64,000 nt of DNA from DATAUD01 sp036501665 (lineage in GTDB: Bacteria; Verrucomicrobiota; Verrucomicrobiia; Limisphaerales; Palsa-1400), in NCBI GenBank assembly GCA_036501665.1, contig DASXZW010000085.1, positions 1-64,000 of the forward strand, read 5' to 3'. The first letter of the stretch is position 1. Each line of letters starts with the position of its first letter. The notes below the pieces were generated by a model. The model had not been told where the DNA came from. It saw nothing but the letters and a program-made list of their open reading frames with translations, and searched no databases. Positions 50,955-59,109 of the stretch are shown one piece after another. The translations under genes and the position numbers were made by a program.

Positions 50955-53747
50955 ATGAATGAGATGCCCGAAACCACGGATAGTTGGAACCTCCCGTTTG
51001 TAGAACGGCTTTACGCCGATTTTGCGCGAGACCCATCGTCGGTCGCCTTGGACTGGCGGCGTTATTTTGAACAAGTCAGAAATGGCGAGCATGCCGAGGC
51101 GCCGCGCGTCGAGACTACTTTTCCGGCGGGCGCGGATTCTCCGGATTCCATTCAGACCCATGGCAGGCCGCTGCAATATCGAGTCAACCAGTTGGTAAGA
51201 AATTACCGCGTTCGCGGTCACAATCTTGCCGCTGTCGATCCTCTCGGTCGGCCGCGTCCTATCCCGCCGGAACTGGACATTAACTTTTACGGTTTCTCCG
51301 CCGAGGACATGGACCGTCAGGTTCAAAGCGAATTATTCCCGCTCAATCGCACGCTGACCGTCCGCGAAATTTTCAAGGAACTGCAGGACACGTATTGTCG
51401 TTCCATCGGCGTGCAGTATATGCACATCGACAACTCGGCCATCCGCCGCTGGCTTGAGGAGCGCATCGAAGGCTCGCGCAACCGCGTCGAGCTGGCGCGC
51501 GAAGAGCAGGTGCGCATTTTCACCAGATTGACGGATGCCGTTGCGTTTGAGGAATTCATTCGCAAAAAATTTGTTGGCGCAAAAAGTTTTTCTTTGGAGG
51601 GCTGCGAAAGTTTGATTCCGCTCCTGGATTTGGCCATTGAGAAAGCCGCCGAGCAAGGGATCAAGGAAATTGTGCTTGGCATGGCGCATCGAGGCCGGTT
51701 GAACGTGCTGGCCAACATTTTGGGAAAAAGTCCACGCCAGATTTTCCGCGAATTTGCCGACGATCCCAAAAGTTTTAAAGGACACGGCGACGTAAAATAC
51801 CACCTGGGTTACAGCAACGATTGGATTGCCGCGAAAGGACAGCGCGTTCATTTGTCGCTTTGTTTCAATCCGAGCCATCTGGAGTTCGTCAACCCGGTGG
51901 CGTTAGGCCGCGCCCGCGCGAAGCAGGACCGTTTCCAGACGGCGAACGCGACCGCTGAACCCGGACCATGTCTGGCGCTGCTGATTCACGGGGATGCCAG
52001 TTTTGCAGGTCAGGGAGTTATCCAGGAAACGCTGAACCTCAGCCAATTGCCCGGTTATAGTGTCGGCGGGACGGTTCATGTTGTTGTCAATAATCAAATT
52101 GGATTCACGACCCCGCCCGCGGAGGGCCGCTCCTGCACTTACGCCACGGATGTCGCGCGGATGCTTCAAGTCCCGATCTTTCACGTCAACGGCGAAGACC
52201 CTGAGGCGGTCGCGCAGGTCGTCCGGGTGGCGATGGATTTTCGGCAGACGTTTCATCGCGACGTTTTTATTGACATGTTCGGGTATCGCCGCCTCGGCCA
52301 TAACGAGGGCGACGAACCGGCCTTTACCCAGCCTGTTTTGTATCGTGCCATCAAGAGCCGCAAATCTGTCCGCGAAGGTTACCTCGATCACCTGTTGAAT
52401 CTTGGCGGCATGACCCGCGAGGAAGCGGAAGGGATCGCAAAGCAGCGACACGACGCGCTCGAACGCGAGCTTTCGCAAGCGCAAGATGAAACCTATCGTC
52501 CGCCCGCGGAGAAAACTTTGATTCAAGGCATTTGGACGCGCAGCAGTTTTGTTGGCGGCCTGGAAACGGAAGCGCCGGAAGCGCCGACAGGAATGGACCA
52601 GGCGCGTCTGGCAGATTTGCTGATGAAGCAAACACTGCCGCCGGAAAATTTTCGCCCGCATCCGAAGATCAAAAAATTTCTCGAAAGCCGCCGTTTGATG
52701 GCGGAAGGGAAAGAGCCGCTGGATTGGGCGGCGGCGGAGGCACTGGCGTTTGCCTGCACGAGCGCGGAAGGTTTTCGCGTGCGATTGAGCGGACAGGACA
52801 GCGCGCGGGGAACTTTCAGCCAGCGACACGCGGTTCTTCACGATTATGAAAGCGGCGAACCGTATATTCCGTTGCGCAACCTGGGCGGCAAACAAGCGCC
52901 GGTCGATATTTTAAACAGCCCGCTGTCTGAAACGGGCGTGCTGGGATTTGATTATGGTTATAGTCTTGACTGCCCGGACGGCTTGATTTGCTGGGAGGCG
53001 CAGTATGGCGATTTTGTCAATTCCGCCCAAGTCATCGTCGATCAGTTCATCGCCAGCGCCGAGGACAAATGGAACCGCCTCAGCGGACTTGTCATGTTGC
53101 TGCCGCACGGACTTGAGGGACAAGGGCCGGAACATTCGAGCGCGCGCATCGAGCGCTTTCTGAATTTGGGCGCGGCAGATAATATCCAGATTGTCTGTCC
53201 AACGACGCCCGCGCAGTATTTTCATTGTTTGCGCCGGCAAGTTGTGCGCGCATGGAGAAAGCCGTTGATCGTGATGACGCCGAAGAGCCTCTTGCGCGAT
53301 CCGCAGTGCGTTTCCACGTTGCGGGATTGCGCGACCGGGGAGTTCCAAAGAATCATCCCGGATTCCGCTGTCGATCCTCAACAAGTTCGCCGCGTCCTGC
53401 TTTGTTCGGGGAAAATTTATTATGAACTGCTTCAACAATGCGAAGCGCTTCAGAAAAAGGACGTCGCCATCATTCGCATCGAAGAACTTTATCCGTTGAA
53501 TGAGCCGCTGCTGCAATCGGTCTTGAAGCCGTTTGCAGACGGGACGACGGTTTGGTGGGTGCAGGAAGACCCGGAGAATATGGGCGCGTGGCGGTTCCTG
53601 CGGGCGCGTTTTGGTGAATCGATGTTTGGCCGCTTTCCTTTTGGCGGGATTCGCCGTCCGCCGTCAGCCAGTCCGGCGAGCGGGTCGGCAAAGATTCACA
53701 AGAGGGACCAAAAATACCTGATCGCGCAGGCATTTGCGGATGTTTGA
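50955..53747 (+). CDS. sucA: 2-Oxoglutarate dehydrogenase E1 component
   Basis: A 930-residue thiamine-diphosphate enzyme of the citric acid cycle. The start MNEMPETTDSWNLPFVERLY includes the usual N-terminal arm; the core has FSLEGCESLIPLLDLAIEKA, EIVLGMAHRGRLNVLANILG, HGDASFAGQGVIQETLNLSQ (ThDP-binding), FIDMFGYRRLGHNEGDEPAF and the C-terminal E1 domain with WEAQYGDFVNSAQVIVDQFI. The longer frame from 50604 was rejected as it overlaps the dehydrogenase gene. It overlaps the sucB region; the two form the E1-E2 pair. An E3 (lpd) gene is not in the window. Confidence 0.95.
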   Translation: MNEMPETTDSWNLPFVERLYADFARDPSSVALDWRRYFEQVRNGEHAEAPRVETTFPAGADSPDSIQTHGRPLQYRVNQLVRNYRVRGHNLAAVDPLGRPRPIPPELDINFYGFSAEDMDRQVQSELFPLNRTLTVREIFKELQDTYCRSIGVQYMHIDNSAIRRWLEERIEGSRNRVELAREEQVRIFTRLTDAVAFEEFIRKKFVGAKSFSLEGCESLIPLLDLAIEKAAEQGIKEIVLGMAHRGRLNVLANILGKSPRQIFREFADDPKSFKGHGDVKYHLGYSNDWIAAKGQRVHLSLCFNPSHLEFVNPVALGRARAKQDRFQTANATAEPGPCLALLIHGDASFAGQGVIQETLNLSQLPGYSVGGTVHVVVNNQIGFTTPPAEGRSCTYATDVARMLQVPIFHVNGEDPEAVAQVVRVAMDFRQTFHRDVFIDMFGYRRLGHNEGDEPAFTQPVLYRAIKSRKSVREGYLDHLLNLGGMTREEAEGIAKQRHDALERELSQAQDETYRPPAEKTLIQGIWTRSSFVGGLETEAPEAPTGMDQARLADLLMKQTLPPENFRPHPKIKKFLESRRLMAEGKEPLDWAAAEALAFACTSAEGFRVRLSGQDSARGTFSQRHAVLHDYESGEPYIPLRNLGGKQAPVDILNSPLSETGVLGFDYGYSLDCPDGLICWEAQYGDFVNSAQVIVDQFIASAEDKWNRLSGLVMLLPHGLEGQGPEHSSARIERFLNLGAADNIQIVCPTTPAQYFHCLRRQVVRAWRKPLIVMTPKSLLRDPQCVSTLRDCATGEFQRIIPDSAVDPQQVRRVLLCSGKIYYELLQQCEALQKKDVAIIRIEELYPLNEPLLQSVLKPFADGTTVWWVQEDPENMGAWRFLRARFGESMFGRFPFGGIRRPPSASPASGSAKIHKRDQKYLIAQAFADV

Positions 53748-53788
53748 CAAATGCGGCAATTGAAAATCGTTTAATTGACTATAATAAC

Positions 53789-54982
53789 ATGGCAATCGAA
53801 CTAAAAATTCCGTCCGTCGGTGAATCGATCACCGAAGTTGAAATCGGCCAGTGGCTAAAATCCGAAGGCGACTCTGTCTCCAAGGATGAAAACGTGGTGA
53901 TGCTCGAATCGGAGAAGGCCACAGTGGAATTGCCGTCGCCGTCGGACGGGAAGATCAGCAAGATTGTCAAGCGCACAGGAGAAAAAGCCGCCGTTGGAGA
54001 AGTCATTGCCTTTTTGGAGGCTGGTGGGAAACAAGCACAGCCGACGAAGACGGGCAAAAAATCCGAAGAACCTGCACCGCCTTCAACTGCGCCTGCGCCA
54101 TCCCCTGTTCCGCAGCCTCCCGCTCCTGCTGCGCGGGCTTCAACTCCTCCGGTCGCGAAGGAAGTCGCTGCGGCGGTGCCGTCTTCTCCTGCTGTCACGA
54201 CGCCGCCTCCTATCGCAACTGCGCCTGCGCCGGTTCAATCCGTGCCTGCCCAGGCAGTTCCTCCGAAGGCCGTTCTTTCAGGACGTCGCGATGAAGTTGT
54301 GCGCATGAGTCCGTTGCGGCGAGCGGTTGCGCGGCGACTGGTCGAAGCCAGGCAGGCAATGGCGATGTTGACCACCTTCAACGAAATCGACATGTCGGCA
54401 GTGATGGCGTTGCGCAAGGAGAGCCAGGAAAATTTCACGAAGAAGCACGGCGTGAAGCTGGGGTTCATGTCCTTCTTTGTAAAGGCGACCGTCGAAGCGT
54501 TGAAAGCCTTGCCGCAACTGAACGCATCTGTGAAAGACGAGGACATTGTCTATCATAATTCTTTTGACATCGGCATCGCGATTGGCAGCGAAAAGGGCCT
54601 CGTCGTCCCGACCCTTCTCAATGCCGGCTCGATGTCCTTCGCGCAGGTGGAAAAGGCGGTTGCCGATTTCGCCGCGCGCGCCCGGGAAAACAAACTCAAG
54701 CCCGACGAATTGCAAAGCGGCACGTTTACGATCACCAATGGCGGCGTTTACGGCTCGCTGCTCTCGACACCGATTGTCAACCCGCCGCAGAGCGGAATCC
54801 TCGGAATGCACACCATTCAGGAACGTCCCATTGCGTTAAACGGCGCGGTGGTGATTCGTCCAATGATGTATGTGGCGCTCAGCTACGACCATCGTATTGT
54901 TGACGGCAAGGAAGCGGTTACGTTCCTTGTGCGAGTGAAGGAAATGATCGAAAACCCCGCCCGTATTCTGTTGGAAATTTGA
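53789..54982 (+). CDS. sucB: Dihydrolipoamide succinyltransferase, E2 component
   Basis: A 397-residue protein starting MAIELKIPSVGESITEVEIG. The lipoyl domain (residues 1-80) has the lipoylation Lys in MLESEKATVEL. A Pro/Ala-rich linker (about 85-160) is followed by a very short peripheral-subunit-binding segment and the catalytic domain with VRMSPLRRAVARRLVEARQ and SYDHRIVDGKEA (HxxxD motif). It accepts the succinyl group from SucA. Start at ATG 53789 is chosen because the upstream extension is not conserved. A REP element lies after its stop. Confidence 0.94.
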   Translation: MAIELKIPSVGESITEVEIGQWLKSEGDSVSKDENVVMLESEKATVELPSPSDGKISKIVKRTGEKAAVGEVIAFLEAGGKQAQPTKTGKKSEEPAPPSTAPAPSPVPQPPAPAARASTPPVAKEVAAAVPSSPAVTTPPPIATAPAPVQSVPAQAVPPKAVLSGRRDEVVRMSPLRRAVARRLVEARQAMAMLTTFNEIDMSAVMALRKESQENFTKKHGVKLGFMSFFVKATVEALKALPQLNASVKDEDIVYHNSFDIGIAIGSEKGLVVPTLLNAGSMSFAQVEKAVADFAARARENKLKPDELQSGTFTITNGGVYGSLLSTPIVNPPQSGILGMHTIQERPIALNGAVVIRPMMYVALSYDHRIVDGKEAVTFLVRVKEMIENPARILLEI

Positions 54983-55040
54983 TCCGGCTTTCCACGGCAA
55001 GGTAATTATTGACTGGGAGGGATCGGCTGTGTAACTACCA

Positions 55041-55068
55041 GCGGACGCCTCGGCGAGGCGTCCCTACC
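55041..55068. repeat. REP-type hairpin, family A
   Basis: Same core as at 20050, with arms GACGCCT/AGGCGTC around CGGCG then CCCTACC. It lies between the convergent ends of sucB and the thioredoxin-like gene and may provide a two-way stem-loop. Confidence 0.8.
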
Positions 55069-55075
55069 CTGTGAA

Positions 55076-55885
55076 CTACTGAGCGGCGGTATTGTATTTG
55101 TTCAGGATGCCGGTGATCACGGAATCGCTGAAGGAGTTGCCGTCTTTCATCGGGTTTCCTTCCCATCGAACGATCCCCTGCGGGTCCATCAGCAGGACGT
55201 AAGGGACGACTTTGACATCCAAATCCGCTTCCATCCGCTTCTGCGAATCGAATGCGCTGTAATAGCCAATGTTTGGATCGACAACTTTTCGAACATTATC
55301 CTCAGGCTCATCGGCGATTCCTACAATTACCATTTTGTCGGCGAATTCTTCCGCGTAATGATTCAAAGTCGGAATGAAGTTCAGGCACGGCATATTCGCC
55401 GGCGACCAAAACTCGACCATGACAAACTTTCCGGCCATGTTCGGCGACGCTGACAGCCATTTTTCGACGACTAAATCCGGCCCTTTCTTGTCAAGAAGGG
55501 TCTTAGCCAAGGGAGCATTCGTGGATGCAGAGTTGATGGGCGGCTTGGTGGAATCGGGACCAGTCTCCGGCGGCGGCGCAAGCGCCTCTTGAGCAGCGAC
55601 GGTGCGTTCATAAGCGGTATTGGCGGCGGTCTGCTTTTGATCGACCTCCGATGCCTTGGCGGCATATGGGGCAAACTTTGCTTGAAGAGTGGAATCGAGA
55701 TTCGTCAACTTCACATTGCCGATTCCATTGTCTGCGCTGAAATAAATATCCGTCGGCGTTACCAGGAGCACCTGGACATTGGTGTATATCGTGTCACCCG
55801 CTGTCAACGTCGGCAGGCGGTCTTCATCGGCGCGCGCCGACAACCCAGCAACCATCGTTAAAAGGATAATACCCAGGATTCGCAT
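55076..55885 (-). CDS. Secreted thioredoxin-like protein with NMPC in place of CxxC
   Basis: A 269-residue exported protein. The start at 55885 gives a signal peptide (MRILGIILLTMVAGLSARAD). After an N-terminal domain and a Pro/Ser-rich linker comes a redoxin domain (residues about 150-265) with FVMVEFWSPANMPCLNFIPT and a cis-Pro region VVPYVLLMDPQG. The usual CxxC is NMPC: the first Cys is replaced, so it cannot form the normal disulfide. It may be a monothiol redoxin or a chaperone-like member. Longer upstream frame rejected. It is divergent from the ThuA gene. Confidence 0.75.
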   Translation of the reverse strand: MRILGIILLTMVAGLSARADEDRLPTLTAGDTIYTNVQVLLVTPTDIYFSADNGIGNVKLTNLDSTLQAKFAPYAAKASEVDQKQTAANTAYERTVAAQEALAPPPETGPDSTKPPINSASTNAPLAKTLLDKKGPDLVVEKWLSASPNMAGKFVMVEFWSPANMPCLNFIPTLNHYAEEFADKMVIVGIADEPEDNVRKVVDPNIGYYSAFDSQKRMEADLDVKVVPYVLLMDPQGIVRWEGNPMKDGNSFSDSVITGILNKYNTAAQ

Positions 55886-55991
55886 TGCCAGAACATCGCG
55901 CCTCGCGGAACGCTTGTCAACATGGGGCAAAACCCGGAATTCGTTTGCCTTCCGCGCCGTGCTCTGCAAGCCTTCGCAAATCCTTTTCAAC

Positions 55992-56795
55992 GTGAATACA
56001 ACGACGATTTTCTCTCTCCTGCTGGGGCTGCTCTTTGCCATTGCGCCGCAATCGACCCGCGCCGTCGAACCAATTCATGCGCTGCTTATCACCGGCGGCT
56101 GCTGTCACGATTACGATGAACAAAAGAAAATCTTGACCGAAGGCATCAGCGCCCGCGCGAATGTCACCTGGGATATTTTGCACGAAGGCGGCAGCGTCAA
56201 GACTGGCGCGGGCCGGGATCATCGCATGAGCATTTATGACAAGGCGGATTGGGCGAAAGGTTACGATGTGGTCGTCCACGACGAATGTTTTGGCGATGTT
56301 TCCAACGCCATGTTCGTGGAGCATATCGCGCAGGCGCATTTCGAGGGAGTTCCCGCCGTCATGATTCATTGCGCGATTCACAGTTACCGCCATACCACAA
56401 CGGATGAATGGCGAAAGGCGCTGGGAGTCAGTTCATTTTATCATGACCCGGCGCGGATGTTTGAGGTCAACAATATCAAGCCTGAACATCCCGTGATGAA
56501 AGGATTTCCAGCGCTTTGGAAGGACCCCGCGCCGGACGAGTTGTATCGCATGGCCAAGATTTGGCCGAACTGCACTCCGCTAGCCAAGACCATCGCGACG
56601 AATTCCACGCCCGATACGACCTGTATCTGGGTCAATACTTACGGCAAAGCGCGCGTGTTTGGAACGACGCTCGGCCACGCCAACAAAACCGTCAGCACAG
56701 ATATTTATCTGGATTTGGTCACACGCGGGCTTCTATGGGCTTGCGGGAAGCTGGACGACGACGGGAAACCGGCGCCGGGTTACGGGAAGGAATGA
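55992..56795 (+). CDS. ThuA-domain secreted protein
   Basis: A 267-residue exported protein with a start at GTG 55992 and a signal peptide (TTTIFSLLLGLLFAIAPQST). The ThuA-like class I amidotransferase-type fold shows ALLITGGCCHDYDEQKKILT, DYDVVVHDECFGDV-type segments (GYDVVVHDECFGD), VPAVMIHCAIHSYRHT and a C-terminal VFGTTLGHANKTVSTDIYLD. ThuA proteins are linked to trehalose and other sugar use, but the reaction is not established; in Planctomycetes and Verrucomicrobia the domain is often secreted. Divergent from the thioredoxin-like gene across 106 bases. Confidence 0.85.
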   Translation: MNTTTIFSLLLGLLFAIAPQSTRAVEPIHALLITGGCCHDYDEQKKILTEGISARANVTWDILHEGGSVKTGAGRDHRMSIYDKADWAKGYDVVVHDECFGDVSNAMFVEHIAQAHFEGVPAVMIHCAIHSYRHTTTDEWRKALGVSSFYHDPARMFEVNNIKPEHPVMKGFPALWKDPAPDELYRMAKIWPNCTPLAKTIATNSTPDTTCIWVNTYGKARVFGTTLGHANKTVSTDIYLDLVTRGLLWACGKLDDDGKPAPGYGKE

Positions 56796-56882
56796 GTTAC
56801 TGGAAAAGGCACAAGAGATATTTTGTCTCATCTCTCTGTTTATGAGATGGCTTCCAGATGTTAGACCCCAACCCGGTACGCT

Positions 56883-57578
56883 ATGGACACAATAACGCAA
56901 AAGAAATGGAATAAACTGTTGGTTCTCGCCAGAGCGGGGACTTCCGAAGCACAGTGGGAAATTGGATACTACTTTGAGTCGGGCGCAATTGATAAATCCG
57001 GAAACATCCTCGCCAAGGCCAATCCTCTGAAAGCGTATCGTTGGTATAAGCTCTCTGCTGAACAAGGAAATGCCTCGGCTCAAGTCGCCCTTAGCAATCT
57101 ATTGAGCACTGGCGATGGAATTTCGCGAAATTATGAAAGTGCGATCAACTGGGCAAAGAAGGCCATTGCTCAAGGACACGCCTCAGCAGCTTTTAATCTG
57201 GGAACCATATATAGAGATCAAAATAAGCCCAAGATGCCTCTTTGGTGGTATAAGCAGGCGGCTTCAATGGGGGACAACGATGCCTTGCTGCAGATTGGGC
57301 TTTGTTATTTGTTTGGGTTAGGAACGAAGGCAGACGCCGGCGAAGCATATAGTTGTTTGGCCAAAATAATTGCGGGCAAATCTTCAGCTTCTTGCCAACG
57401 GACAAAAGAAAACGCCTTATATTGGATGGCGATAATTGAACTCTTGGGGAAAGGAAAAGCAACAAAATCACTGGCACATGCACGAAAAATGCTTGAATCG
57501 GCAAACGCTGACCTTGACCACGAGCAAGCGAATGAGATCCTCAATATCATTGGGAAATCCAAATATCTTCCGAAATAA
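56883..57578 (+). CDS. Sel1-repeat (TPR-like) protein
   Basis: A 231-residue protein with four to five Sel1-type repeats of about 36 residues: AQWEIGYYFESGAI, AYRWYKLSAEQGNASAQVAL, AINWAKKAIAQGHASAAFNL, PLWWYKQAASMGDNDALLQI and GLCYLFGLGTKADAGEAYSC. Such solenoids mediate protein contacts; the partner is unknown. No signal peptide is present. GC content is lower than in the flanking genes. A hairpin terminator candidate follows the stop. Confidence 0.8.
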   Translation: MDTITQKKWNKLLVLARAGTSEAQWEIGYYFESGAIDKSGNILAKANPLKAYRWYKLSAEQGNASAQVALSNLLSTGDGISRNYESAINWAKKAIAQGHASAAFNLGTIYRDQNKPKMPLWWYKQAASMGDNDALLQIGLCYLFGLGTKADAGEAYSCLAKIIAGKSSASCQRTKENALYWMAIIELLGKGKATKSLAHARKMLESANADLDHEQANEILNIIGKSKYLPK

Positions 57579-57579
57579 C

Positions 57580-57610
57580 GCCGCTGCTTTGGGCAACAGC
57601 GCTTTTGCGT
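57580..57610 (+). terminator. Probable terminator after the Sel1 gene
   Basis: CGCTG pairs with CAGCG across a loop in which TT can also pair with AA, then CTTTT follows. It begins within a few bases of the stop codon at 57578. The stem is short, so confidence is moderate. Confidence 0.4.
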
Positions 57611-57656
57611 CTCCGTTCCTTGGTGCAAATCTTGCCAAATACTGGAAGGTGACAAT

Positions 57657-57815
57657 ATGAAAGTGACTTATGACCCTCAAGTTGATGTGCTACGAATCCT
57701 TTTTCGCAACGCTCCAATTGACGAGAGCAACGAGGACAAGGCGGGAGTTATCATCGATTACGATAAGGACGGCAATATAGTCGGATTGGAAGTATTGAAT
57801 GCGTCAACGCGTTGA
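57657..57815 (+). CDS. DUF2283 small protein
   Basis: A 52-residue frame, MKVTYDPQVDVLRILFRNAP then VIIDYDKDGNIVGLEVLNAS. This matches the DUF2283 family, small proteins with a compact beta fold often found beside DUF4258 genes in putative toxin-antitoxin pairs; no DUF4258 partner is visible here. The gene lies between the Sel1 gene and the convergent nucleoside transporter gene, with its ATG at 57657. Confidence 0.75.
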   Translation: MKVTYDPQVDVLRILFRNAPIDESNEDKAGVIIDYDKDGNIVGLEVLNASTR

Positions 57816-57885
57816 AAACCCGCGAGGTGTGGATTACACCGTGACCGCTTCTGACTTCTGAATTCTGTCTCCTGAATTCTCCCCG

Positions 57886-59109
57886 CTACGTCATAATTCC
57901 AACGATCGCGGCGGAAATTAAATTTGCCATCGTTCCCGCGAGCATTGCACGGAATCCCAGTTTCGCCAAATCCTCCCGGCGCGACGGCGCCAGCGCTCCA
58001 ATTCCTCCGATCTGAATCCCGATGGATCCCAGGTTGGCAAAGCCACACAACGCATAAGTCGCAATTGTAAAGGAGCGAGCATCCAATTGCGTTTTGAGTC
58101 CGCCGAGTTGCCCGTACGCGATCAATTCGTTCCCCACCATCCGAATTCCCAACAGCGAACCGATATGGCTGGCGTCTTTCCACGGAATTCCGATCAGCCA
58201 TGCCACCGGCGCAAAAAGCCAACCGAGCACGATTTCCAAACTCGCCGGAAACCAACCCACCCACACATGCACCCATCCCATGATTCCGTTGACCAGCGCG
58301 ATCAGCGCCAAAAACGCGATGAGCATTGCGGCCACATTGATCGCCAGATTCAACCCGTCGCCAGTGCCGCGGGAAATTGCGCCGAGGAGATTGCCGCCTT
58401 TGGCTTCATCGACTTCAGCCATTTCGACGCTGCTCCCGCTGACCGGCGCTTCGGTTTCCGGGACCAGCATTTTTGCAATCATCAATGTCCCAGGCGCCGT
58501 CATAATCACCGCTCCCAACAAATGCTTTGCCTCAACGCCCTTGCTGATGTACGCGGCCATGATTCCGCCGCTGACATGCGCCATTCCCGCCGTCATCACG
58601 GTCATTAATTCGGAGCGAGTCAATCTTGCGAGAAAGGGGCGGATAGTAAGCGGAGCCTCCGTTTGCCCCATGAAAATGCTCGCGGCAACATCGAGCGATT
58701 CCGCGCCGCTGACGCCCATTAGACGCGTCATTATCCACGCCGCGCCCTTGATGATCGCTTGCATGATGCCGAAGTGATAAAGAACCGCGAAAAACGCCGC
58801 CATGAAGATTATTGTTGGCAGGACGTAAAACGCGAATACCAGCCCCGATGGCCCGCCGGGGTCTGCCAGTGTTCCGAAGACGAATGACGCCCCGACCTGC
58901 GCATAACTGAGCAATTGGTTTACCGCCGCGCCCGCTGTTTGCATGACCAATTGGCCCCATTGAAATTTCAAAACGATCAGAGCAAATAGCAACTGCAGGC
59001 TGAGTCCCCATCCGACAATCTTCCACTTGATGGAGGCGCGATTCGAGGAAAACGCCCAGCAAGCGCCCAGTATTGCAAGAATCCCCAGGACGCCGGTGAA
59101 TTGACTCAT
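57886..59109 (-). CDS. nupC: Concentrative nucleoside transporter NupC
   Basis: A 407-residue polytopic inner-membrane transporter of the CNT family. Visible blocks are GLVFAFYVLPTIIFMAAFFA, MGVSGAESLDVAASIFMGQTE and APLTIRPFLARLTRSELMTV, and a C-terminal FTIATYALCGFANLGSIGIQ. CNT proteins import nucleosides with H+ or Na+. The gene overlaps the phosphorylase gene by ATGA (59106-59109), so import and breakdown of nucleosides are co-encoded. Confidence 0.95.
   Translation of the reverse strand: MSQFTGVLGILAILGACWAFSSNRASIKWKIVGWGLSLQLLFALIVLKFQWGQLVMQTAGAAVNQLLSYAQVGASFVFGTLADPGGPSGLVFAFYVLPTIIFMAAFFAVLYHFGIMQAIIKGAAWIMTRLMGVSGAESLDVAASIFMGQTEAPLTIRPFLARLTRSELMTVMTAGMAHVSGGIMAAYISKGVEAKHLLGAVIMTAPGTLMIAKMLVPETEAPVSGSSVEMAEVDEAKGGNLLGAISRGTGDGLNLAINVAAMLIAFLALIALVNGIMGWVHVWVGWFPASLEIVLGWLFAPVAWLIGIPWKDASHIGSLLGIRMVGNELIAYGQLGGLKTQLDARSFTIATYALCGFANLGSIGIQIGGIGALAPSRREDLAKLGFRAMLAGTMANLISAAIVGIMT

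Noticed and set aside
51903..52895. 330-codon minus-strand frame inside sucA
   Set aside because: Antisense to well-conserved 2-oxoglutarate dehydrogenase sequence with basic, low-complexity translation.
54235..54546. Minus-strand frames opposite sucB
   Set aside because: They are antisense to a conserved E2 catalytic domain.
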